From an uncultured Bacteroidota bacterium (GTDB taxonomy: Bacteria; Bacteroidota; Bacteroidia; Chitinophagales; Chitinophagaceae): DNA of 53,239 nt. Made by a program: the position numbers and the translations under genes. Position 1 is the first letter of the stretch, and the number at the start of each line of letters is the position of its first letter. Positions 42,148-51,460 of the stretch are shown piece by piece. The stretch is taken from assembly GCA_903887415.1 (NCBI GenBank), contig CAISPO010000057.1:1-53239 (forward strand), read 5' to 3'. The notes below the pieces were generated by a model. That model saw only the letters and a list, made by a program, of their open reading frames with translations, was not told the origin of the DNA and searched no databases.

Positions 42148-44886
42148 ATGAGTACCGGAAAAAATAAGAAAAAATCCATAGTTAATAATAATGTAACGCA
42201 ACAGCAGGCCGCCGCTGCGCCGCCTGTTGCAAAACAGCGGACAGAAAAAATAGTTAATGAAGACGACCCGGTGCTCAAGGAGCAGGTACTTAACTGGATA
42301 TTATCTATATGCTGCACCATATTTGTTTACTGGTGTGTAGCACAGATCATTCTGAAGGTGTATCACCCGGATACCAGTGCCGCGCTTGCAGATGCCCAGC
42401 GGCTGCTGATAGAACCGGCAGGTTCCAGGCCTGAGCCAATGGAGGCCATGTTATTCAGGGTAGGGGTGATCGTTATTACATTAGGGTTGCTTGGTTTTTA
42501 CGCGCTCTTCTCCAAAATGCAGGTGATAAAAGACATCGCCCGGAAACCATTGTTCTTAATTATCTCATTGATCCCGGTGGCGCTCCTATTGTTCATGATC
42601 TGGATGGACTTCACTGCTCAAAACCCTTTTGTGAAAGATGGAGGCGATATGGTGCAGAACAGCCGCGATTACGTAGGCCGTACCAATTTTGATTTTTACT
42701 TTGATGGCTTTTTTCTCGGCAATTACCTGATGCTTTATACATTCATCCTGGTGCCCGCACTGGCATGTCTCTTCTTTTTAGGTATCCGGAAGTTCAACTG
42801 GGAAGACAACAAGATATTCCAGGCCGCCACCTCGGTTATCGGGTATATTGTATTGGGCGGTGTTGTTATAGCATGTGTGGGCATGAGTGTGTTTTATTTT
42901 CCTTATTCATTCGAGAATAAATACAACTTCAATGCGGCCTACTATTCCATGACACAGGTTTATGCGGGCATACCAATGCTCGTGAATGGCTTTTCAAATA
43001 CTTACGGCCTTTATCCTCATTTTCTAAACCTTATTTTCCACATCACAGGCCTCAGCGTTTATAAATTTTCACTGGTCATGGCCATATTTATCGGCCTTTC
43101 ATTTGCTGCTAATTTTTATTCTTTGAAGCGGTATGTAAATAATAAAGTCATCCTGTTTTTGGGTATGCTGGCTGTCATATTTTTCCCGTTTCTAAATTTT
43201 AAGTTCGGGCAAAACTTCGATTGTAATTTTGCCTTTTATCCTATCCGTTATATCATACCAAGTACGCTTATTTTTTTAGCCGCAATTTATTTTAAGAACC
43301 GTGCTCAAATTGTTTACTGGACTGCGACTGTTTTACTTTCATTTTTTGTCTTGTGGAACCCGGAGATAGGGCTGGTTAGCTATTTATCATGGCTTGCAGT
43401 GAATACCTTCAACGATTTTTATACCGCAGAAAATAAAATAAACGTTAAGCGGATACTTATTCACTGGGTTGCAGGTATTGGGATGCTTATTGCGGCATTT
43501 TATATCTACAAACTTTTGATTACAGCGTGTTACGGCGCGTCGCCCGATTTGTCGTATCTGTTCTCTACCATTGCCGTTTTTAGCAAAGTTGGTTCCGGGC
43601 TGCTGCCTATGTCGCTGGTACATCCCTGGAATATTGTAGCGCTGATAGTAATGCTGGGTATGACTTATTCTATCAGTAAGTGGTATAAAAAAGAGATCAC
43701 ACCCAGGGCCTCTATGGTATTTCTGCTTTCGGTACTTAGTGTTGGCTTCTTCGTTTATTTTGAGGGTCGCAGCCACAACTGGCAGCTTGCCCAGAGCTCT
43801 GGTATGTGCCTGCTGCTGCTCACTATTCTTGGCGATGAATTATGGAGCATTGTAAAGCGCAAAAACCTGTTGGTTTTAAATGCGCTGTTTGTTGTTTTCC
43901 TGTTTGTTATCTCATTCTCGTTTTTCTCTGTCGTATTTGGTAAGGAACGTATCAGCGAGCTGGTGTCGCAGGAAGACGATAAAACAAAGCAGCAGGATGA
44001 GCAAAACCGCGTGGAAAGCAAAACCGCTTTTATTTTGAAGAACTCCAAGCCGAAAGAGCAGATATATGTTTTCACCGTACGGCAGTTGCAGTCATTGTAT
44101 TTTGACGGTAATATGCGGAGATCCGCATTTAACCCCGGCCTCGGTGATTTTTTCCTGAACACAGACCTCGATAAGCTGGTGAACGAGGTAAGAGATTCAT
44201 CATTCAATATTTTTATAGAACCGAATCTCGCAGCCTATTATTTCCTTAACCGGCCCTTTGCCGCTATGGCTGCAACTTATGATGTTAAGGATACCAATAA
44301 GTCGATGGCCTTGCTGGTAAAAAGGAAAAATAAGTTACCCACACAAGCCTTTTTTACCCACGCTGACCAGCAGGTGTTTCACAGGAAATATACAGATGAT
44401 ACAGCAGGGCTGGATGCCCGGATAAATGATGGGGCAGGGCAGCCTGCGATAAATTTGAACTCCGAATTCTCGGCAGAAGTGTTGTTCAGGCCGCAACAGC
44501 AGATATATCCATACGCTACCCTGATGGGAAACATGAACGACAGCAGTGGTTTTATCATGGCAAATATTCTCAACTCGCCCAATTACTTTTTCGGTGTCAA
44601 CGGTAAAGGCACCGGCGCTGCAATTCCCGGTAATGACTGGGCATACGTGGTGATGAATGTCTATCCCGACCATTTTGAGGTGTACGTGAACGGGACTATG
44701 GCCAGCTCTTTTCCGCTGCCAAAACCTTTTAAAACATCACCCGAAAAACTGTTTGTGGGCAATCTTGGGTTTATGCGTTATTACATAGGGCAGATTTCAG
44801 AAGTGGCCATCACCAATAAAGCGGCAGACAAGACGCAGATACAAGCTACCCGGGACAGCATAAAACAGGCTACCGCAAATAAATAG
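42148..44886 (+). CDS. Polytopic membrane protein with C-terminal LamG-like domain (candidate GtrC-like glycosyltransferase)
   Basis: 912 residues. A charged, Gln/Ala-rich N-terminal tail (1-45) precedes about 12-13 TM helices (about 48-610). A soluble region (about 620-750) follows, ending in a LamG/concanavalin-like beta-sandwich (about 765-890, with EVLFRPQQQIYPYATLMGN and FEVYVNGTMASSF). The TM part resembles GT-C membrane glycosyltransferases, with acidic residues in the first large loop (VKDGGDMVQNSRDY). The LamG domain could bind the acceptor glycan outside. It starts an operon that also carries GtrB- and GtrA-like genes, so I infer the large Gtr-type transferase role. No enzymatic proof exists. 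Confidence 0.6.
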   Translation: MSTGKNKKKSIVNNNVTQQQAAAAPPVAKQRTEKIVNEDDPVLKEQVLNWILSICCTIFVYWCVAQIILKVYHPDTSAALADAQRLLIEPAGSRPEPMEAMLFRVGVIVITLGLLGFYALFSKMQVIKDIARKPLFLIISLIPVALLLFMIWMDFTAQNPFVKDGGDMVQNSRDYVGRTNFDFYFDGFFLGNYLMLYTFILVPALACLFFLGIRKFNWEDNKIFQAATSVIGYIVLGGVVIACVGMSVFYFPYSFENKYNFNAAYYSMTQVYAGIPMLVNGFSNTYGLYPHFLNLIFHITGLSVYKFSLVMAIFIGLSFAANFYSLKRYVNNKVILFLGMLAVIFFPFLNFKFGQNFDCNFAFYPIRYIIPSTLIFLAAIYFKNRAQIVYWTATVLLSFFVLWNPEIGLVSYLSWLAVNTFNDFYTAENKINVKRILIHWVAGIGMLIAAFYIYKLLITACYGASPDLSYLFSTIAVFSKVGSGLLPMSLVHPWNIVALIVMLGMTYSISKWYKKEITPRASMVFLLSVLSVGFFVYFEGRSHNWQLAQSSGMCLLLLTILGDELWSIVKRKNLLVLNALFVVFLFVISFSFFSVVFGKERISELVSQEDDKTKQQDEQNRVESKTAFILKNSKPKEQIYVFTVRQLQSLYFDGNMRRSAFNPGLGDFFLNTDLDKLVNEVRDSSFNIFIEPNLAAYYFLNRPFAAMAATYDVKDTNKSMALLVKRKNKLPTQAFFTHADQQVFHRKYTDDTAGLDARINDGAGQPAINLNSEFSAEVLFRPQQQIYPYATLMGNMNDSSGFIMANILNSPNYFFGVNGKGTGAAIPGNDWAYVVMNVYPDHFEVYVNGTMASSFPLPKPFKTSPEKLFVGNLGFMRYYIGQISEVAITNKAADKTQIQATRDSIKQATANK

Positions 44887-44887
44887 T

Positions 44888-45772
44888 ATGAAGAAGATAT
44901 TAGTAACGGGAGCTTCGGGTTTTATTGGCAGGAACATTGCAGAATCTTATCTGAAGGAAAAATATGAGCTGCATATTCCTAAACGTTCCGAACTTGATTG
45001 CAGCGATGATGAAAGTGTTGCCACGTATTTTGCAGCGCATTCCTTCGATGCCGTTATACACTCTGCCGCCAAGCCAGGCCATAGAAACGCTGCTGACACT
45101 ACCAGCCTGCTGCTCACCAATTCACGTATGATCTTTAACTTGCTCAAGCACCAGGATAAATGGGGCAAGTTTCTGAACATGGGCAGCGGCGCTATCTATG
45201 ATATGCGGCATTATGTGCCCAAAATGAAAGAATCCTATTTCGGCACTTACATTCCTGCGGATGAGCATGGATATAATAAATACATCTTAGGTAAATTCCT
45301 GCCACACACAGACCACGTATTTGACTTCAGGATATTTGGGATATTCGGAAAATATGAGGACTACGCAATTCGGTTTATCTCAAACGCCATTTGTAAGGCT
45401 ATCCATGACTTGCCCATAACCCTGCGCCAGAGCCGGAAATTCGACTACCTCTATATAGATGATCTGATGCCTGTTTTGGAGCATTTTATTGAACACGATC
45501 CCAAAGAGAAATCGTTCAATATAACACCAGACAACTCGATAGAGCTTTTGGATATAGCCAGGATCGTAAAGAAAATATCCGGCAAAGCAATAGAAATAAA
45601 AGTCGCGAACGATGGCCTTGGCATGGAATACAGCGGTGATAACACACTATTGCACACAGAATACCCGGCAGTGAATTTCACGCCAATTGAAAATGCTATT
45701 GAACAATTGTATGCCTGGTATTTGGCAAACAAAAACACTATTGACCGGAACCTTCTTATCACCGACAAGTAA
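44888..45772 (+). CDS. NAD-dependent epimerase/dehydratase (GDP-fucose-synthase-like SDR)
   Basis: 294 residues. The Rossmann motif TGASGFIGRNI lies at about residues 7-17, and the catalytic region has GSGAIYD (about 100) and YxxxK as YILGK (about 131-135). The fold is that of the extended SDR family; the length and pattern are near to GDP-L-fucose synthase or dTDP-4-keto-rhamnose reductase. It follows the membrane gene by 1 base. In this operon it probably shapes the nucleotide sugar that is later transferred. Substrate not determinable. Confidence 0.8.
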   Translation: MKKILVTGASGFIGRNIAESYLKEKYELHIPKRSELDCSDDESVATYFAAHSFDAVIHSAAKPGHRNAADTTSLLLTNSRMIFNLLKHQDKWGKFLNMGSGAIYDMRHYVPKMKESYFGTYIPADEHGYNKYILGKFLPHTDHVFDFRIFGIFGKYEDYAIRFISNAICKAIHDLPITLRQSRKFDYLYIDDLMPVLEHFIEHDPKEKSFNITPDNSIELLDIARIVKKISGKAIEIKVANDGLGMEYSGDNTLLHTEYPAVNFTPIENAIEQLYAWYLANKNTIDRNLLITDK

Positions 45773-45781
45773 CCAAACCCG

Positions 45782-46423
45782 ATGCAGCATATTATTTTCG
45801 ACCTTGATGGAACGATCATAGATTCTAAAAAGGAAATACTGAAAACCTACCAGGTCGTTTTTGAGCGGATACCACCCAAAGTGCCGCCAAAAACAGAGGA
45901 GCTGAACTATGGGTTAAATATAAATGATGTGTTGCGTGGAGTATATGGTGATGATGATATCATGCCCGCTAAAAAAATGTTTGCTTCAATCTATGATACT
46001 TCCAGTTACGAGGAGACAGATCTATATGACGGGGTGTATGAAACATTAGCATTTCTCAAGGAGCAGGGACATAAGCTATACATAGCCACTAATAAAAGAT
46101 ACACGCCCACCTTGCGGATACTGGAGGCAAAAAACATCAGGCAGTTCTTTTCGGAGATCGTGGGCTATGAAATGACTCCGGGCATACTGATGACCAAGCG
46201 CGAAATGGTAGCGGAATTAAAACGCCTCGGCTCATTCTCTGAGGGCTTTATGATTGGCGACTCAATCGGGGATATTATGGCTGGAAAAGACGAACATTTG
46301 ACAACAATAGCAGTGACATATGGGTATGAAAGCGAAAGCGTACTGGCCGAAAAAAAGCCGGATCACCTGATTGACCGTTTCCATAATTTATCTACTTTTG
46401 TACAAATACGTGACAAGCAATAA
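45782..46423 (+). CDS. HAD-family phosphatase (PGP-like)
   Basis: 213 residues. Motif I DLDGTIIDS is at about residues 7-15, with a helical cap, then TNKRYTP (motif II, about 104) and GDSIGDI (motif IV, about 159-165). It belongs to the phosphoglycolate-phosphatase-like group. In nonulosonate pathways a HAD phosphatase can remove the phosphate left by a NeuB-type condensation, which makes that role likely here; the substrate is not proven. Confidence 0.78.
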   Translation: MQHIIFDLDGTIIDSKKEILKTYQVVFERIPPKVPPKTEELNYGLNINDVLRGVYGDDDIMPAKKMFASIYDTSSYEETDLYDGVYETLAFLKEQGHKLYIATNKRYTPTLRILEAKNIRQFFSEIVGYEMTPGILMTKREMVAELKRLGSFSEGFMIGDSIGDIMAGKDEHLTTIAVTYGYESESVLAEKKPDHLIDRFHNLSTFVQIRDKQ

Positions 46424-46448
46424 TCTATTTAAAAAATAAATAATTTAA

Positions 46449-47543
46449 ATGAAAAGAAACGCAATTTTTGAAGAGCTTTTTGTCCTTGAGCTGGCTAATA
46501 ACCATTGGGGAAAACTGGACAGGGGATTGAAGATCATAGAGGAGTTTGCCCAGGTAGTAAGATTTAATAATGTAAAGGCTGCCATAAAATTACAGTTCCG
46601 TGATGTGGACACCTTTATCCATAAAGATGCCATAAACCGCTCTGATATACGGTATATAAAGAAAACTTTAGATACTAAAATGTCGCGCGAGCATCTAAAG
46701 ACAATGATAGAGACCATCCGCAGGCTCGGCTGTATCCCTATGGCTACACCATTCGATGAGGCCTCTGTTGACTTTTGTGTAGAGCTCGACCTTCCTTTAA
46801 TTAAGATAGCCAGCTCAGACATTAACGACTGGCCGCTTATAGAAAAAATAGCCAAAACGCAGATACCTGCCATAGTGTCAACCGGCGGTTCTTCGTTGAA
46901 GGACATGGACGACCTGGTGAAATTCTTTAAGAACAGGAATATTCCGCTGGCAATAAACCACTGTGTATCTCTGTATCCTTCCGATGATTCGGAGCTGGAG
47001 ATCAACCAGGTTGACTTTCTCCGTGAGCGTTACCCGGAAAATGTCATCGGTTTCTCTACGCATGAATCCACTTCATGGGACCTGTCTATTGCAATAGCTT
47101 ATGCTAAAGGCGCGCGTACCTTCGAGCGCCACATAGATATTGACGACGATGGTATTGCAGTATCTCCTTATTGCACACTGCCGCACCAGGCCGATATCTG
47201 GTTCAAAGCCTACAACAAGGTAAAGGAAATGTGCGGCGCCCCTGGCACTCAAAAAAGAAACCCGCCCAAAAGGGAGGTGGAATACCTGAATGCGTTGGTA
47301 AGAGGCGTATATGCAAAGCGCGATCTCCCCAAGGGCTACGTAGTGAAAAATGAAAATTTCGAGAATGACTTCTACCTGGCTATCCCATTGCTGAAAGGGC
47401 AAGTTAGCTGCAGGGAAGTGATGAATGGCGAGACACTGCTCGAGGACTTCAAAAAAGATGAGCCGCTGAAAATAGACATTATAGACAGCCCATACTCCAG
47501 GAATCAGCAATTAAAAGACATGATCTATAACCGTGGGTTCTAA
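46449..47543 (+). CDS. NeuB-family N-acetylneuraminate synthase-like enzyme with SAF-like tail
   Basis: 364 residues. The N-terminal TIM-barrel domain (about 1-270) shows the NeuB blocks: ELFVLELANNHWGKLDRG, LPLIKIASSDINDWPLI, IVSTGGSS, CVSLYPSDDSELE and GFSTHE. The C-terminal 80 residues (RGVYAKRDLPKGYVV and AIPLLKGQVSCREV) match the antifreeze-like SAF domain. Such enzymes join phosphoenolpyruvate to an aldose to give a 9-carbon 3-deoxy keto acid. It lies between the HAD phosphatase and the ThDP enzyme, and its stop is followed 1 base later by the ThDP start. Confidence 0.85.
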   Translation: MKRNAIFEELFVLELANNHWGKLDRGLKIIEEFAQVVRFNNVKAAIKLQFRDVDTFIHKDAINRSDIRYIKKTLDTKMSREHLKTMIETIRRLGCIPMATPFDEASVDFCVELDLPLIKIASSDINDWPLIEKIAKTQIPAIVSTGGSSLKDMDDLVKFFKNRNIPLAINHCVSLYPSDDSELEINQVDFLRERYPENVIGFSTHESTSWDLSIAIAYAKGARTFERHIDIDDDGIAVSPYCTLPHQADIWFKAYNKVKEMCGAPGTQKRNPPKREVEYLNALVRGVYAKRDLPKGYVVKNENFENDFYLAIPLLKGQVSCREVMNGETLLEDFKKDEPLKIDIIDSPYSRNQQLKDMIYNRGF

Positions 47544-47544
47544 G

Positions 47545-49344
47545 ATGATAAAAGTTACCGATTACATTGTAAAGCATTTAGAGAGCTACGGCATCACAGA
47601 CGTATTTATCATAGCAGGCGGCGGCGCTATGCATCTGAATGATTCTTTTGGCAAGTCTGAAAAGATAAGGTGCATTTGCAATCACCACGAACAGGCATCG
47701 GCTATTGCTGCAGAAGGGTATGCCCGGCAGAAACAGTCGCTGGCAGTAGTGAATGTGACCGCAGGCCCCGGTGGGCTAAATGCGCTCAACGGCGTTTTTG
47801 GCCAGTGGACAGACTCTGTACCGGTGTTATACGTATCAGGCCAGGTGCGCCTGGATACCACCGTATTAGCTTGCCCCGAACTGAACCTTCGCCAGCTTGG
47901 CGACCAGGAAGTAAGGATAGTGGACGTGGTAAAGCCGGTAACCAAGTATGCCGTTACTATCACCGATGCCAATACCATACGCTACGAACTGGAGAAGGCT
48001 ATCTACATTGCTACTCACGGAAGGCCCGGCCCGGTATGGGTGGATGTGCCGATGAATATACAAGGATCTTCAGTTGACGAGGATACTCTGGCGCCATATG
48101 TACCGGAAGCAAGCGCCGCTGCTGATCTCAACAAGCTAAGCAGCGAAGTAGATGAGATAGTAGCGCTTTTAAATAAAGCCGAACGCCCTGTGATCGTTGC
48201 CGGCCATGGCATACGCCTCAGCGGTATGATGGACGTTTTCAAAGGAATGATCACAAAGCTGGGTATCCCTATCCTTTCTACCCTGAATGGTTTTGATATT
48301 ATGGAGACCGATCACCCGCTGGCTATTGGCACTATCGGTTCTATAGGCTCCCGTGCCGGTAATTTTGCCATGCAGAATGCCGACCTGGTTATTTTCCTCG
48401 GAACAAGAAACAACATCAGGCAGGTAAGTTATAACTGGCCGTCAGTGGCGCGCGCAGCTAAAAAAGTATGTGTGGACATTGACTCCTCCGAATTGCAGAA
48501 ACCATTCTTAAAATACGACCTGCCCATTTGCGCTGATCTGAAAGACTTGTTGCCATTACTGAAAGAGAAAACAGCGTCGGCAACTTACGATTTCTCAGCC
48601 TGGCTGAAATGGTGCACAGAGCGTAAGTTGAAATATAATGCGGTATTAGATAGCTACAAGAACCTTGCAGACTGTGTGAACCCTTACTACTTTATGGAGC
48701 AGCTCGGCTTTCAGCTTGGTGAAAATGCCACAGTAGTTACCGGCGATGCCACAGCATGTATATGTTATTTCCAGGCGGGCAAAGTGAAGAAGGGCCAGCA
48801 TGTGATCTGGAACTCGGGTTGCGCCAGCATGGGGTACGATCTCCCGGCGTCTATTGGCGCTGCTGTTGCAAGCGGCAAAGATGTTATCTGCCTTGCCGGC
48901 GATGGCAGCCTGCAGATGAATATACAGGAACTAATGACCATGACCTACCTGCAACTGCCCATAAAGTTGTTCTACCTCAACAACGGTGGCTACATCTCTA
49001 TGAAGCAGACACAGGACAATTTCTTTGGCCGCCGGATGGGCGCCGACAAAAACTCCGGTGTTGGTTTCCCGGATATTATGCGGATAGCAGAAGCCTACAA
49101 CCTGAAAGCAACACAAATAGTAAGCGACAAAGACCTCGGCGCACAGATAAAAGCTGTACTCGATATGCCCGGCCCGGTAGTATGTGAGGTGATATTGCCC
49201 ACAGAGTATGTATTTGCACCAAAGCTATCATCTGAAAGGAAGCCCGATGGCCGCCTGGTAACCAAACCAATGGAAGATATGTTCCCCTTCCTCGACCGTG
49301 AAGAATTTCAGCAGAACATGATCATCCCTATAATAAATGAATAA
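47545..49344 (+). CDS. ThDP-dependent enzyme, acetolactate-synthase-like, in a glycan cluster
   Basis: 599 residues from the ATG at 47545; a GTG four codons earlier lies inside the previous gene. The catalytic Glu is in NHHEQASA (about residue 50). The ThDP-binding motif is GDGSLQMN ... NNGGY (about 452-482, the GDG(x)~25NN pattern). Three domains (Pyr, central, PP) are recognisable. Typical ALS/YerE-like enzymes use pyruvate to make C-C bonds, including branched-chain sugars in yersiniose synthesis. In this operon with a NeuB-like enzyme, it may extend a sugar or a keto acid. The true substrate is unknown. Confidence 0.82.
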   Translation: MIKVTDYIVKHLESYGITDVFIIAGGGAMHLNDSFGKSEKIRCICNHHEQASAIAAEGYARQKQSLAVVNVTAGPGGLNALNGVFGQWTDSVPVLYVSGQVRLDTTVLACPELNLRQLGDQEVRIVDVVKPVTKYAVTITDANTIRYELEKAIYIATHGRPGPVWVDVPMNIQGSSVDEDTLAPYVPEASAAADLNKLSSEVDEIVALLNKAERPVIVAGHGIRLSGMMDVFKGMITKLGIPILSTLNGFDIMETDHPLAIGTIGSIGSRAGNFAMQNADLVIFLGTRNNIRQVSYNWPSVARAAKKVCVDIDSSELQKPFLKYDLPICADLKDLLPLLKEKTASATYDFSAWLKWCTERKLKYNAVLDSYKNLADCVNPYYFMEQLGFQLGENATVVTGDATACICYFQAGKVKKGQHVIWNSGCASMGYDLPASIGAAVASGKDVICLAGDGSLQMNIQELMTMTYLQLPIKLFYLNNGGYISMKQTQDNFFGRRMGADKNSGVGFPDIMRIAEAYNLKATQIVSDKDLGAQIKAVLDMPGPVVCEVILPTEYVFAPKLSSERKPDGRLVTKPMEDMFPFLDREEFQQNMIIPIINE

Positions 49345-50299
49345 CCCTATGCTGCCGGAAAAGAAAAAAATGATCTCCATATTTACCCCTTGTTACAACG
49401 AGGAAGATAATGTGGAGAAGCTGATACAGGCAGTAGCAGATGTATTTAAGGGCTTGCCGCAATATGATTATGAGCATGTGTTTATAGATAATAGCTCAAA
49501 AGATAAAACGGTAGATATTTTAAGAAGTATAGCGGCAACCAACAAGCATATAAAAGTGATCGTCAATGCCCGGAATTTTGGCCACGTAAGGTCGCCTTTC
49601 TATGGCTTGATGCAGTGCACCGGTGACGCGATGGTGGTGCTTGTTGCTGACCTGCAAGACCCGCCTGAAATGATCAAGTCGTTCCTCGAAAAATGGGAAG
49701 AAGGTTTCAAAATTGTAGTCGCAGTAAAAACAAAGAGTAAAGAGAATCCTTTGATGTTTGGCATCAGGAAATTTTTCTATAGACTTCTGATTAGAATGTC
49801 TGATTCCGGTGAGCAGCCTATTCAAAATTTTACAGGATTCGGGTTGTACGATAAGCAATTTATTGATGTGGTTAGGACACTCGATGATCCATATCCTTAT
49901 TTCCGTGGGATGATCACTGAGTTGGGATTTGAGCGTTGCGAAATAGCCTATACTCAACAACAACGGACGGGAGGAAAAAGTAAGAATAATTTTTTCACGT
50001 TGTATGACCTGGCAATGCTTGGTTTTACAAACCATTCAAAATTACCTTTACGCCTTTCCGTTTTTATCGGCATATTTTCTGCAATCCTTAGTCTGTTAGT
50101 GGCAATCGGTTATTTAATTTACAAACTGATTTTCTGGAACCGGTTTTCGGTTGGTATGGCGCCGTTGGTAATAGGGGTATTCTTTTTCTCTTCGGTTCAG
50201 CTTTTCTTTATTGGTATCATTGGTGAATACATAGGTGCTATTCATACCCAGGTAAGGAAGAGGCCTTTAGTCGTAGAAAAGGAAAGGATCAATTTTTAA
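49337..50299 (+). CDS. GT2-type polyprenyl-phosphate glycosyltransferase (GtrB/DPM1-like)
   Basis: 320 residues. The GT2 domain covers about 1-235: IFTPCYNEEDNVEKLI at the start, the DXD-like VADLQDPPEMI (about 105-115) and an FIDNSSKDKT strand. Two TM helices follow (about 240-300). The GtrB family transfers a sugar from a nucleotide donor to polyprenyl phosphate at the inner face of the membrane. It overlaps the ThDP gene by 8 bases. The gtrA-like gene lies two genes downstream. Confidence 0.86.
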   Translation: MNNPMLPEKKKMISIFTPCYNEEDNVEKLIQAVADVFKGLPQYDYEHVFIDNSSKDKTVDILRSIAATNKHIKVIVNARNFGHVRSPFYGLMQCTGDAMVVLVADLQDPPEMIKSFLEKWEEGFKIVVAVKTKSKENPLMFGIRKFFYRLLIRMSDSGEQPIQNFTGFGLYDKQFIDVVRTLDDPYPYFRGMITELGFERCEIAYTQQQRTGGKSKNNFFTLYDLAMLGFTNHSKLPLRLSVFIGIFSAILSLLVAIGYLIYKLIFWNRFSVGMAPLVIGVFFFSSVQLFFIGIIGEYIGAIHTQVRKRPLVVEKERINF

Positions 50300-50325
50300 T
50301 AAAACGTTCTTCCAAAGCAGGTTCA

Positions 50326-51459
50326 ATGGATATTGTAGAATTACTTAGTGAACGTACGCGAGATAATGCCGTTAAGAAACTTTCTGACTTGGAGCAGGAA
50401 TTGCTCGTGCAGCCAATCGTTATTTTCGGTTGCGGTTACCTTGGGAGTAAAGTTGGGAAACTTCTTTTATCAAAAGGATGCAGTATTATTGCTTGCACTG
50501 ATAATAATGAAAAAAAATGGGGGGCCGAAATCAATGGTATAACCATTATTTCACCTGCAGATGCTGCAAAACTGCATGGCGACGCGATTTTTATAGTTAC
50601 TATATGGTCGCCCGGACATTCTTTCGCAACAACAACAAAACAATTGGCCGACCTGGGCATAAAACGCGTTGTGCACGTTGCTGCTGTATTACAATTGTTT
50701 CCGAATGAGCTTTTGCCACATTTTCATTTTCAGACGCCAGATTATTTTTTTAAACACAGGGCGCAAATAGCAGAAGTATATAATGCCTTCGCCGATGATG
50801 AATCGAAGAGGCAATACCTGGCCCACATTGATTGCAGGATAAACCTGAATTTCGAAGGACTGCCTGAATCCGATCCGAAGAACCAATATTTTCCTCATGG
50901 CGTTGTGTTATTAAACGATCAGGAGGTTTTCTTCGATGCTGGTGCTTACGATGGAGATACACTTCAAGAGTTTCTTGAGCGTGTTGAATACAAGTTCGAC
51001 AGATATATAGCACTGGAACCAGATCCGGGCAACAGGGTAAAATTGCAACGCAAAGTAGAATCGTTAAATACGGACAGAGTTGACATATACCCATTCGCAG
51101 TAGGAAAGGAAAACTGCACACTAACTTTTAACGCCACTGGCGGGCCTGGCGCGGGAATTTCAGCTAACGGGAATGGTGAAATTGAAGTCGAATGTGTTCG
51201 GATAGACGATAAGTTTTTTGAAGAACGAATCTCGTACATGAAGTTTGATATCGAGGGCGCTGAGTTAGGGGCTCTTTTAGGGGCAGAAAAGACTATTGAG
51301 AAATCAAAGCCGAAAATAGCTGTTTGCTTATATCATTTACCCGATGATCCATGGAGCATCCCATTGTATCTAAAGGCTAAATTTCCATTTTATAAGTTCT
51401 TTGTAAGAACGCATCACCTCGATGGGTTTGAGTTTGTCTTATACGCTATCCCGGATTAA
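50326..51459 (+). CDS. FkbM-family methyltransferase with extra N-terminal Rossmann-like domain
   Basis: 377 residues. Residues about 30-130 form a Rossmann-like domain (IFGCGYLGSKVGKLL, then TDNNEKKWG.EINGITI). Residues about 195-360 are the FkbM methyltransferase (FFDAGAYDGDTLQEF, ALEPDPGN and a MKFDIEGAE block). FkbM enzymes often methylate sugar or polyketide hydroxyls. The N-terminal domain resembles the C-terminal domain of the methyltransferase at 51893-53128 in motif order. It sits between gtrB-like and gtrA-like genes. Confidence 0.8.
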   Translation: MDIVELLSERTRDNAVKKLSDLEQELLVQPIVIFGCGYLGSKVGKLLLSKGCSIIACTDNNEKKWGAEINGITIISPADAAKLHGDAIFIVTIWSPGHSFATTTKQLADLGIKRVVHVAAVLQLFPNELLPHFHFQTPDYFFKHRAQIAEVYNAFADDESKRQYLAHIDCRINLNFEGLPESDPKNQYFPHGVVLLNDQEVFFDAGAYDGDTLQEFLERVEYKFDRYIALEPDPGNRVKLQRKVESLNTDRVDIYPFAVGKENCTLTFNATGGPGAGISANGNGEIEVECVRIDDKFFEERISYMKFDIEGAELGALLGAEKTIEKSKPKIAVCLYHLPDDPWSIPLYLKAKFPFYKFFVRTHHLDGFEFVLYAIPD

Positions 51460-51460
51460 T

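Noticed and set aside
43387..44207. Minus-strand open frames opposite the LamG membrane gene
   Set aside because: They are shadows of the strongly supported plus-strand gene.
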